From positions 62,001-126,000 of the forward strand of contig NZ_MZXV01000017.1 in NCBI RefSeq assembly GCF_003253745.1: a DNA stretch of 64,000 nt, read 5' to 3'. Positions 20,170 to 27,619 of the stretch are shown one piece after another (the first letter of the stretch is position 1; each line of letters begins with the position of its first letter). This DNA is from Mesorhizobium kowhaii. Lineage in GTDB: Bacteria; Pseudomonadota; Alphaproteobacteria; Rhizobiales; Rhizobiaceae. A model generated the notes under the pieces. The model was not told the DNA's origin, made no database searches, and saw only the letters and a list, made by a program, of their open reading frames with translations. Position numbers and translations under genes: made by a program.

Positions 20170-21306
20170 CTAGCCAGCTCGGGTTCGGCGATGGTCGCGT
20201 TCGATCAGCTTGTCGACGAAGCGTGCCTGCGGGATCGTGATGAGGATAAACAGGAAGGCGACAGTGGTGACCGCCGACAGATTGAAGTTGTTGCTCGCGA
20301 CGATCTTTGCCTGATTGAACGAGTCCAGCGATCCGATGACGTTCACAAGTGCGGTGTCTTTCTGGAGACCGATAAAATCGTTCAACAGAGGCGGGATAAT
20401 CCGCCGTACGGCCTGAGGCACGACGACGTAGCGCAGCGTTTGAAAGTGCGAAAAGCCGAGAGAGCGCGACCCGGCAACCTGGCTCCAGTGAATGCTCTCG
20501 ATACCTGAGCGATAAACTTCGGCGACGTAGGCACCATAGGTCAGAGTGAGGGCAAGGATCGCATAAAACTCAGGCGAAAAGTCCTTGAGAATAGGGATGC
20601 CTGTTAGCGGAATGCCAAAGCCAACCAGGTAGATTGAAATGATCGCCGGCATTCCGCGAAACACGTCCGTGTACACCGTCGCAATGGTCCGGATCGGTTT
20701 CGCCGCATCTCCAGGAAGCAGTCGTGCGATGGCGACGACCAGTCCCCAGACCAACACCAGCACTTCGGCGATTACGAAAATGTAGACGTTGACCCAGAAT
20801 GCCTTGAGGATCAGCCAGAACGACTCGAACATCAGGGGGAAGTAGAAAAACGTCATCCCGACCGCGAGGTCATTGGCAAGGATGAAATTTGCAAACAACA
20901 GCGCAACTATGACGACAAAACCATACCCGAACGTATGATTGGCTTGATCCTTTGCCGAGACGGAGGCAATTCGTGCTTCAATAAGTGAATTTTCGGCCAG
21001 GTGTTTCTTCGTCTTGTTAGACGCCAGGAGGCTTCGCACGGCTGGCACAAACAGAGCCAGGCCGAGAGCCGCCACCAGGAGAAGTATGATATCGAGCGCG
21101 CTGCTGCCACCTAAGTTGGCTTGGAATGCCTGGCGAACGGCTCGCAGTGTCCACCAGGTAGCGACGGTTACGGCCGCTGCAAACAAAAGCGCGCTGAGGG
21201 CTGCCCCCACTCGAGCGGAGGGCCTGCCGGTTCCCGCAAATTTGCGCGAACTTTTACGGTCGACGGGCAATTGCCCGCCGACTGAAACATCTTGTTCCAT
21301 GGACAT
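20170..21306 (-). CDS. polar amino acid ABC transporter permease
   Basis: This 378-residue membrane protein carries the HisM/GlnP-type domain in its C-terminal 220 residues. These include YTDVFRGMPAIISIYLVGFG, the FSPEFYAILALTLTYGAYVAEVYR block and the cytoplasmic EAA-like loop QVAGSRSLGFSHFQTLRYVV. The N-terminal 150 residues add two or three extra hydrophobic segments and a soluble stretch, longer than the 220-residue minimal PAAT permease. It is the only permease of the operon, so it should form a homodimer. It sits between the binding-protein gene (18 nt) and the ATPase gene (16 nt). Confidence 0.93.
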   Translation of the reverse strand: MSMEQDVSVGGQLPVDRKSSRKFAGTGRPSARVGAALSALLFAAAVTVATWWTLRAVRQAFQANLGGSSALDIILLLVAALGLALFVPAVRSLLASNKTKKHLAENSLIEARIASVSAKDQANHTFGYGFVVIVALLFANFILANDLAVGMTFFYFPLMFESFWLILKAFWVNVYIFVIAEVLVLVWGLVVAIARLLPGDAAKPIRTIATVYTDVFRGMPAIISIYLVGFGIPLTGIPILKDFSPEFYAILALTLTYGAYVAEVYRSGIESIHWSQVAGSRSLGFSHFQTLRYVVVPQAVRRIIPPLLNDFIGLQKDTALVNVIGSLDSFNQAKIVASNNFNLSAVTTVAFLFILITIPQARFVDKLIERDHRRTRAG

Positions 21307-21324
21307 GACCGATTCCGCCTCGGA

Positions 21325-22185
21325 TCAGGGTTGCAGGTATGGAATTGCGGTCGGGTCGGCGCCCCAGACGCCGGTCAGATACGTCTTGGCGAGCTTATCA
21401 AGCGTGCCGTCGTTTTTCAGATCAGCGATGATCTTGTCCAGCGTTGCGGCATTGGGCGAGGACTTCGGATAGATTGCACCGTAGGTCTCGCCCGTATGGT
21501 ACTGCCCGACCACTTCGAGCTTGCCATGTGAATTGGCCGCGTGCCCAAGCACGATCGAGGTATCGTGGATGAATGCGTCGATCTGGCCCGCCACAAGCGA
21601 TGTGATCGCCGAGGAGTCGTCCGGGAAAACCTTGACCGCAGCTGGGTGCAGATTCTTGTCGGCGAAACTGGCGCCGGTGGATGCTTGCTTCACGCCGATT
21701 CGAAGGTCTTTCACGGTGTCCGAGGAGTAGGTTGTACCCTTCTTCACCACGACGCCGATGTCAGAATTGAAATAGGGCGCCGAGAAGTCGACGACCTTCT
21801 TGCGTGCGTCCGTGACCGAAATGGAACTGAGTGCCAGGTCGAAGTCCTTGGTACGGCCGGCAACGAGAGCGTCAAACGCGACATTGACGACGGTGACGCC
21901 GTCCAGGCCAGCACGGTTGGCGATGTTGGCTGCCAGGCAGTACTCATAACCATCCTTGATGGTGTCGGGCGTATCTCCGTTCCACCAGCCCGGCGATGGC
22001 AGGCTCGTCTCAACCGTCAAAGTGCCCGCGACGGCCGGCTTGAAGGGATCGCTGCCCTTCTTGCCTGTCAGTTCGCAAGCCGCCTGTGATGCGCTCGCGG
22101 TCGAGACCACTATAGCCGCGCCTACAATCGCCATCGCTGCGCGACGAGCCCACGTCAGATGGCTCTTCTTGTCATGGATGCTCAT
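21325..22185 (-). CDS. amino acid ABC transporter periplasmic substrate-binding protein
   Basis: The 286-residue protein has an N-terminal signal peptide, residues about 1-37: basic residues, then AAMAIVGAAIVVSTASASQA. SBP family 3 follows, with NIANRAGLDGVTVVNVAFDA, DLALSSISVTDARKKVVDFS and KKGTTYSSDTVKDLRIGVKQ. It captures a polar amino acid or related compound in the periplasm. ATG 22183-22185 (MSIHDKKSH) has GGGGTTCAG upstream; 17 in-frame upstream codons lack a ribosome site. It is the first gene of the operon. GGAAACA repeats in the 110 bases upstream are candidate sites for the adjacent regulator. Confidence 0.93.
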   Translation of the reverse strand: MSIHDKKSHLTWARRAAMAIVGAAIVVSTASASQAACELTGKKGSDPFKPAVAGTLTVETSLPSPGWWNGDTPDTIKDGYEYCLAANIANRAGLDGVTVVNVAFDALVAGRTKDFDLALSSISVTDARKKVVDFSAPYFNSDIGVVVKKGTTYSSDTVKDLRIGVKQASTGASFADKNLHPAAVKVFPDDSSAITSLVAGQIDAFIHDTSIVLGHAANSHGKLEVVGQYHTGETYGAIYPKSSPNAATLDKIIADLKNDGTLDKLAKTYLTGVWGADPTAIPYLQP

Positions 22186-22273
22186 TCTGAACCCCTTATT
22201 TTTGTGTTTCCCGAGAGAGCAAACTGCTCCTCCCAACGTTTTTGTATCATAACCCCTAAAACTGTCAACTATT

Positions 22274-22300
22274 GGGAAACACGTTTCTTAAATGGAAACA
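22274..22300. promoter_or_regulatory. candidate operator of the Xre/cupin regulator (GGAAACA repeats)
   Basis: GGGAAACACGTTTC (22274-22287) contains the near-palindrome GAAAC-AC-GTTTC, and a second GGAAACA lies at 22294-22300. This is the region upstream of the ABC operon. TATGGAAACA recurs at 22911-22920, upstream of the regulator gene itself. Shared motifs at both promoters suggest the regulator's binding site. Confidence 0.45.
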
Positions 22301-22334
22301 CTCGTGACGCGATGAGGCGCCGTCGAAAAAACAG

Positions 22335-22886
22335 CTAACCCATTGAAATCGTATTCATCATCAGCAGTTCGCAAGGGCCGTCGGGCGCCACATACGCGTG
22401 TGGTTGGTCGGCATCGAAGAGAATGCTGTCGCCAGGCTCCAGAACATATGGATTGTAAAACGCGGTGTGGATCTCAAGTTTGCCCGACAGGATGAAAAGG
22501 AACTCTTGGCCCGGGTGCTGCCGCATGCCGCCGCAGTCCTCGACAGAGGTCGCGGTTGCGGTCACTTTCCAAAAAAGATTGGTTTTCTCTTTAAAATCAG
22601 AGCACAAGACTTCCAGGCGCATCCCGGGGTTCTGATGGATGACGCCAGTGTCTTTGGGCGTGATACTACGACGAGCCAAGGCCTGAGGGGCCTTCTCGAG
22701 TAGAAAAAGCGATGCTGGGACATGCAGAATGCCTGCCAGACGGACCGCGATCTCGACCGTCAGCCTTGCCTTGCCAGATTCAATTTTCGAAAGCGCTGAC
22801 GCAGATATCCCGGCCTCTTTGGCCAGCGCCCGGAGACTGATATTTTTTAGGGTTCGCTGATACCGGATTTGTTGCGATGCTGTCAT
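22335..22886 (-). CDS. Xre-cupin transcriptional regulator
   Basis: This 183-residue protein has an HTH domain in residues about 8-62 (RTLKNISLRALAKEAGIS, SALSKIESGKARLTVEIAV). A C-terminal cupin follows in residues about 115-180 (HPGQEFLFILSGKLEIH, YVLEPGDSILFDADQPHAYV). The arrangement is that of PuuR/SutR-like repressors that sense small metabolites through the cupin barrel. It lies directly upstream of, and in the same direction as, the ABC transporter operon. GGAAACA-type motifs are found both before its own start and before the operon. Confidence 0.9.
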   Translation of the reverse strand: MTASQQIRYQRTLKNISLRALAKEAGISASALSKIESGKARLTVEIAVRLAGILHVPASLFLLEKAPQALARRSITPKDTGVIHQNPGMRLEVLCSDFKEKTNLFWKVTATATSVEDCGGMRQHPGQEFLFILSGKLEIHTAFYNPYVLEPGDSILFDADQPHAYVAPDGPCELLMMNTISMG

Positions 22887-23609
22887 AGGGCGTCCTCTGA
22901 GTGTTGCCGATATGGAAACATAGCGATCATTTGGGTTTTGTGAAACGCATTTGCGGCGTGAATCAGCAAGGAGTGCGTGCGCCGGCTGTCTGCGACTGCT
23001 TTAGGCGGCGGCCCTACGAGGCGAGAAGGGTCCTGGCGCCAAGCTCGCGGGTCGTGCGCCCCGGTGTTGGACCTGCCGCCGTCATGTTCATGGCGAGCCC
23101 GACCAGACGAAGGACAGCACGTTTTGAATTCGCGAAATTACCTGGGATGCGCTTATATGAAGATATCGATCTTCAACTGGCTCCAAGGTTCCTGACCGGG
23201 CCTTGAGTCAAAACGCGTTGTGCGGCCGACATTCGGCAACGCATTCATGAACATGAATCTCCGGCAGGCAACTCTGGATGCACTCAAGGCGCTGCGCCGA
23301 ACTCGGCAACGCCAGGCAGACATCCATGTCGGTTCGTCGGTCGGAAGGCGAAGGTAAGATCCAAACGGGAACGACGTTGGAGTGGAAAAGCCAGAGCGCG
23401 TCCTTGTTTGGTAAACGGTAGGTGCGTTGCCCCACCCGAGGACAAGACACTATCTGCTCTGCGCCACCGCGAGCGATGAGGCCGTATTCGACCGCAATGT
23501 CAAATATCCGCGCCGGCTGCCACAGCCGGAAATCGACCGCCTTGGCGGCGATCTTGTTTGACGAGCTGGGTGGAGAGATCGACGCTCGGCGGAGGCAGTA
23601 TCGCTCTTC
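22887..23609. other. non-coding or decayed region beside the transposon
   Basis: No intact gene. A minus-strand frame from about 23567 down to a stop at 23208 reads DFRLWQPARIFDIAVEYGLI and ends AECRPHNAF. It has protein-like composition but no clear start, and may be the 3' end of a disrupted gene. GTTTGGTAAACGG at 23406-23418 is an inverted copy of the transposase-site motif found at the other side of the transposase gene. Confidence 0.35.
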
Positions 23610-23690
23610 TCATAGTTCTTGCCGACGATGACGGCGAGCCTGTCGCGGGTGACCGGCTCGCGGGCTGCGAAGATCGTTGCCTCTACACGG
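23610..23690 (-). pseudogene. scpB-like fragment abutting the transposase
   Basis: The minus-strand frame reads RVEATIFAAREPVTRDRLAV followed by IVGKN. The intact ScpB of this window (39925-40626) has RVEAVIFSASEPVTRSVLAR followed by VVGKN at the corresponding place. Only about 27 codons of homology remain, and the reading stops aligning after VGKN. The DNA is clearly diverged from the intact gene, so this is a relic of a different scpB homologue, not a recent copy. Confidence 0.7.
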
Positions 23691-25061
23691 TTACTGCCAC
23701 AGCTCTTCGCAGGACCACCGACGCCCACTCATCTGAAACGCGCCTTGAATCACAGTGCGCTCGACACGGCGCGCTACAGAGGCGCGGACCTCATCCCGGC
23801 TCATGATGATCGCTGACCAGCCTGCAGCAACGTGCTGTTGAAAAATGGCGTTGGGCGAAAGCCCCTTTAGCCCGCTCTGCTTTCCCATGGGCACGCTGTG
23901 ATAGGCCTTTAGGAGACCGAAGAATGCCGGAACGAAATCTTCGAAGGTGCCATATGGCGCAACCGTCCGGCCGATCGCCTCCTGGCGCTTGTTCATACGG
24001 TTGCCGGCAATCCAGCCAGGCAGCGTGCTCAGATAGCGGGACTCGAAGTCGCCGAACCAACGTTCGATTGGCTTTGCTGGGGCGTTGTATGGTAAGGCCT
24101 TGATAACTCGCATCGAGCGACCTGGCCCATCGAACCCGGGGACCGTCAGCGTCATGGCGTCGTCCAGGTACGTCGCGAACCCGTATTCCTTGCCATTATC
24201 GATGTAGAGGGCTTCAGGCAGGCCAAAGGCTGGATGCTCCACCATGCCCGCAAATACTTCGATCACATCACGGTTGTTGACGCCGCCGCGCGTGTCGAAT
24301 GCGATCAAATCACACCAGACGCGGCCAGTCGCCCAATCAAGAAACCCGATCAGCTTCGCAGTACAAGTCGAGCCGTCCGCCCGCGTCAGGTGGATGTCGA
24401 TCGGGTGCACGTCTCCGACGACCAATTCCATCGGGCGCATGCCTTCGATGGAGCGTCGCCCGCGCGGGCGGCTGTCCTCGTAGGCTTTGCGGTTCGTGCG
24501 AAACTGGTGGACCTTTCGATACTGCAACTGTTCCGAAACGAGCGTCCACGGGATCGAACAAGCTTTCTCGAAACTCGCTGGATCACTGGGGCGGAACCCC
24601 CATGACCTGGTGGTCTCTATCAGGAAGTTGCGGGCCAGGATTTTGACATGTCCCCAGGCTGCGCCGACCGCCAGAAGGCCTCGGATTTCCTGTTTTAGGT
24701 CCTCTGCAATCCCGGCCTTGGTGGTAGGGTCAAAGGGTACCAAAGCATCCCACTGCCGGCTGATGACGACGCGTTTCTTGCCTTTATCCGCTCGGTCGCG
24801 CCGGCCTCGCCTTGCAATCGGCTTCGGACGGTTTTGAACCGGCTTTTCAATGGGCTTTAAACGGAGCTGCAACTCGAGTGGGAGGGAAGTTGAGTTGACA
24901 AGATACTGCTTGCCCGCGTTGCCGCCCTTACCCCGGACAACGCGCACCTCCAGGGAGTGCCCTCGCCAGTTGCCACGCTGGCAGGCCTTCCAAACTGCCT
25001 GCCGGGAGATTCCTGCCAACTGGGCGATCGCCGTGAGTGGCACAAACTCTTTGATCGTCAT
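23691..25061 (-). CDS. Mu-type (DDE, rve) transposase, C-terminally truncated
   Basis: This 456-residue transposase has an N-terminal HTH (AIAQLAGISRQAVWKACQRG) with a Mu-N-like basic region. The retroviral-integrase core follows with the acidic triad D217 (VVGDVHP), D288 (ALYIDNGKEYG) and E333 (PAKPIERWFGDFE). The C-terminal beta-barrel domain begins (RTVIQGAFQMSGRRWSCEEL) and then stops. Full-length relatives, as I recall, continue about 50-100 residues. The sequence immediately past the stop is scpB homology, so the 3' end of the gene has been lost at a junction. It may be catalytically crippled. Binding-site-like repeats lie upstream of its start. Confidence 0.85.
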   Translation of the reverse strand: MTIKEFVPLTAIAQLAGISRQAVWKACQRGNWRGHSLEVRVVRGKGGNAGKQYLVNSTSLPLELQLRLKPIEKPVQNRPKPIARRGRRDRADKGKKRVVISRQWDALVPFDPTTKAGIAEDLKQEIRGLLAVGAAWGHVKILARNFLIETTRSWGFRPSDPASFEKACSIPWTLVSEQLQYRKVHQFRTNRKAYEDSRPRGRRSIEGMRPMELVVGDVHPIDIHLTRADGSTCTAKLIGFLDWATGRVWCDLIAFDTRGGVNNRDVIEVFAGMVEHPAFGLPEALYIDNGKEYGFATYLDDAMTLTVPGFDGPGRSMRVIKALPYNAPAKPIERWFGDFESRYLSTLPGWIAGNRMNKRQEAIGRTVAPYGTFEDFVPAFFGLLKAYHSVPMGKQSGLKGLSPNAIFQQHVAAGWSAIIMSRDEVRASVARRVERTVIQGAFQMSGRRWSCEELWQ

Positions 25062-25180
25062 CGTGCTTGGTCCCTAGCGGCAGAACGGAACCATCGAGTA
25101 CCAGCTGGAATTATATCTGGCGTGACACGCTCAACGTGCATCGCCACGCAGCCTGGAATAAGCCCCTAGGGAGCCGTGAC

Positions 25181-25430
25181 CCGGTTTACCAATTCTCTCC
25201 GTCCCGGGTTGACCAATCCATTGTCGACCGTGAGCGGGTTGACCAACAAGGGCGGCTATATTTTACGCAAATCCAATCACTTAATGCCAATCCAGAATAA
25301 ACTGTCATTGAGGCCATTGGTAAACTCGGTCTTAGGATCGGAAACCCCTACCCGCAGCCAGAAAACTCTCCTGTTTTCAATCGCATAGGGCACCCACCGG
25401 CGACCCAAAATGCCGTACTGGTAAACCCCG
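25181..25430. repeat. iterated GGTT(T/G)ACCAA motifs, probable transposase-binding sites
   Basis: Direct copies are CCGGTTTACCAAT (25181-25193), CGGGTTGACCAAT (25205-25217) and CGGGTTGACCAAC (25235-25247). Inverted copies are ATTGGTAAACTCG (25316-25328) and ACTGGTAAACCCCG (25417-25430). One more inverted copy lies on the far side of the transposase gene at 23406-23418. Clustered sites on both sides of a Mu-type transposase are what terminal transposase-binding repeats look like in Mu/Tn552-type elements. Confidence 0.6.
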
Positions 25431-25944
25431 TGAAATGCCAAATAATTCCGGACATCACACCGTCAATGGTCGGTTCCTGACTGCCATTTATGCGACTTTT
25501 TGAGTACAAAGAGAGAACATCGATTTTGGTAGCCGTGTGGAAACGCGGCCGTTCCACGAGCTCGGTGAGCCCTTGATTCTTTGAAGATCGAGGAACCCCG
25601 CACTAAGCTCCCGATCTTGTGAGATTGCAGCGGATGGGCAAGCGATCCGACGACGAGCTGGGGAGTTTTTCTATAGTTAGGCACGGAGGGCATCCGCGCG
25701 GCGCGGAGGTAATCGTCTGGGTCTTGCCCACCACATAGCCAAAATCTTCGGATCGGCCAGCTGACATCGTGCTCAACCGAAGGTCGTCCTACTGGAATTC
25801 GTGGTCTCGAAGGCCAAGAACTGCGGCCTGTTGATGGCCAACTATCACAAGATCTTCGAGAAGACGACCGTGCCAGGGATCGCCGCGCAAATCCGGGTCG
25901 CCGCTACACTTGGGTATTACCTGGTTGACCGAGTTAAACGCTTG

Positions 25945-25973
25945 TTGACAACAACTTGGCGCGAACTTCTTAT
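25945..25973 (+). promoter_or_regulatory. sigma-70 promoter of the ABC-3C operon, probably leaderless
   Basis: TTGACA (25945-25950), a 17-nt spacer and TCTTAT (25968-25973) form a near-consensus promoter. A start site 6-7 nt downstream falls on or next to ATG 25980, so the message would have essentially no 5' leader. No Shine-Dalgarno sequence precedes ATG 25980. An upstream in-frame Met at 25956 lies inside the spacer and is thereby excluded. Confidence 0.6.
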
Positions 25974-25979
25974 AGAAAC

Positions 25980-27128
25980 ATGGTGGGCGATTCAGAAATC
26001 TTGACTGCAAGTCGCGACGCTGCCGCGCCGTCGATGGACGGCGCGGCAGCGGATTTTGCCGAAATAGCGCCGCCGCCGCCGAGCCCGACGATGCTCTCAC
26101 CAACGCAGGTGCAGAGCGGGCCGCCAATCGAGCCCCTGGTCCGCATCGTCATCTACGATCCGGCGCAATGGGAGACCTTCATCGACGAGTGGGTCTCGTC
26201 CCTCAAAACCAAGTATCATAAGGTCCTGCGTTATACCGGCGCGAACGATCGCGGCATCGATGTCGCCGGGTTCGAAGACAAGAATTATCTGCAAGGCGTC
26301 TGGGACAACTACCAATGCAAACACTATCGCGACGCCATCACACCCGGCACCGCGTGGCCCGAAATCGGCAAGATGCTCTGGTATTCATTTCGCGGCGAGT
26401 TTGCACCGCCGCGTGCCTACTACTTCGTCGCGCCGCGCGGCACCGGAACGACGCTCACCCAGTACCTGACGACTAGTCCCGCGCTAAAGGCGGCGCTAAT
26501 CGAGGCGTGGCCGAAAGCTGTCGCCGACAAGATCACCGCAACGCAGCTCATAAAGCTCGAAGGAAAGTTCGCCGAATATGTCGATGCCTTCGACTTCTCG
26601 ATCTTCCAGCCAGTGTCGCCCCGCGAAATCATCGAGCAACATCGCACCACCCAGTATTTCATCACACGCTTCGGCGGCGGCCTGCCGCCACGGCCCGTCG
26701 TTGGCGCACCGCCGTCCGATCTGGCGGAGCACGAGAGCGTCTATGTGGCTCGCCTGCTGGCAGCCTACGCCGACCACACCAAAACGGAAGTTCCCGGCCT
26801 GGCCGCGCTAAAGGCGTGGAAGCCGCTCGAAGATCACTTCAAACGGCAGCGCGAATGCTTCTACCACGCGGAAGCTTTACGCGTCTTTGTTCGGGACAAA
26901 GTGGAGCCCGGCACATTCGAGGGCTTGCAGGATGAAATCTATCATGGTGTAGCGGACACCGCCGATAGCGACCATGCTGACGGGTTTGAGCGCGTCAAGG
27001 CTGTAACACAGGCAGCGCAAGATGTTCTGCTCGACGGCCATCCGCTGGGTGGGAGCGCACTCGTGAAAGATAAGCGCGGTATATGCCATCAACTTGCCAA
27101 TGAAGACCGTCTAAAATGGACGAAGTAG
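25980..27128 (+). CDS. ABC-3C system effector: Mrr-like nuclease with ABC-3C C-terminal domain
   Basis: The protein has 382 residues. After a low-complexity linker (APPPPSPT) the N-terminal domain reads WETFIDEWVSSL, then GANDRGIDVAGF (about residues 88-99) and WDNYQCKHY (about 109-117). The D...QxK arrangement is that of PD-(D/E)xK restriction nucleases of the Mrr type. The C-terminal 200 residues (LPPRPVVGAP, ESVYVARLLAAYADHT, LEDHFKRQRECFYHAEALR, GTFEGLQDEIYHG) resemble the ABC-three-component C-terminal domain that tethers effectors to the ATPase. In this proposed defence class the effector is released or activated by the ABC partner. Its stop overlaps the next start by 13 nt. Confidence 0.78.
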   Translation: MVGDSEILTASRDAAAPSMDGAAADFAEIAPPPPSPTMLSPTQVQSGPPIEPLVRIVIYDPAQWETFIDEWVSSLKTKYHKVLRYTGANDRGIDVAGFEDKNYLQGVWDNYQCKHYRDAITPGTAWPEIGKMLWYSFRGEFAPPRAYYFVAPRGTGTTLTQYLTTSPALKAALIEAWPKAVADKITATQLIKLEGKFAEYVDAFDFSIFQPVSPREIIEQHRTTQYFITRFGGGLPPRPVVGAPPSDLAEHESVYVARLLAAYADHTKTEVPGLAALKAWKPLEDHFKRQRECFYHAEALRVFVRDKVEPGTFEGLQDEIYHGVADTADSDHADGFERVKAVTQAAQDVLLDGHPLGGSALVKDKRGICHQLANEDRLKWTK

Positions 27129-27619
27129 CGCGCGACCAGTTTTCGCTGACTTTCAACGGCCCCCTTGAAGCAGGTGTTCGTGCGGTCGCGGTTCTCGGCT
27201 TTGCATTTCCGCGCGCCTATGACATCCAGCGACTGACGGCTTTCGACTACCTGCTGGTCCGAACGCATCAACTCGGTGGACCCGACGACCTCCATCCGGC
27301 AACTCCAATCCAAACGCCGGCAACGGAAGTCCGGCGCCGTGTGGTTCAGGACGCGCTGCACTTGATGATGACGCGCGATCTCGTCGTCCGCATCATCGAC
27401 GAGAACGGAATCTCCTATCGCGCCGGTGAGTCGGCCGCGATGTTCCTCGATTCTTTGGAAACTCCTTACCTGACTGCCCTGAAGAGCCGCGCTGACTGGC
27501 TTGTCTATCATCTCGCCGACTATTCGGACTCCGCCCTCGATGCGTTGATGCGCAAGTTCTTCGATACCTGGGTTGTCGAATTCCAGAACGTCGAACGGAG
27601 CCTTGGTGCGTCCGCATGA
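27116..27619 (+). CDS. ABC-3C system middle component
   Basis: The small 167-residue protein lies between effector and ATPase, overlapping the former by 13 nt and the latter by 4 (ATGA). It reads GVRAVAVLGFAFPRAYDIQR, LTAFDYLLVRTHQLGGP and RRRVVQDALHLMMTRDLVVR. This matches the type 2 middle component of ABC-3C systems, thought to be a winged-HTH adaptor between the other two subunits. The conserved YLLVRT.....GP segment and gene order carry the assignment. I see no catalytic motifs. Confidence 0.75.
   Translation: MDEVARDQFSLTFNGPLEAGVRAVAVLGFAFPRAYDIQRLTAFDYLLVRTHQLGGPDDLHPATPIQTPATEVRRRVVQDALHLMMTRDLVVRIIDENGISYRAGESAAMFLDSLETPYLTALKSRADWLVYHLADYSDSALDALMRKFFDTWVVEFQNVERSLGASA

Larger units (their letters stand above)
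25062..25979. other. 918-base region: transposon end with iterated sites, then an unassigned ORF fragment
   Basis: The first part holds the repeated GGTT(T/G)ACCAA motif (separate entry). From about 25781 a + strand frame reads KVVLLEFVVSKAKNCGLLMA and ends at 26004 inside the next gene. It has no convincing start and I do not recognise it. The rest shows nothing. Confidence 0.4.
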
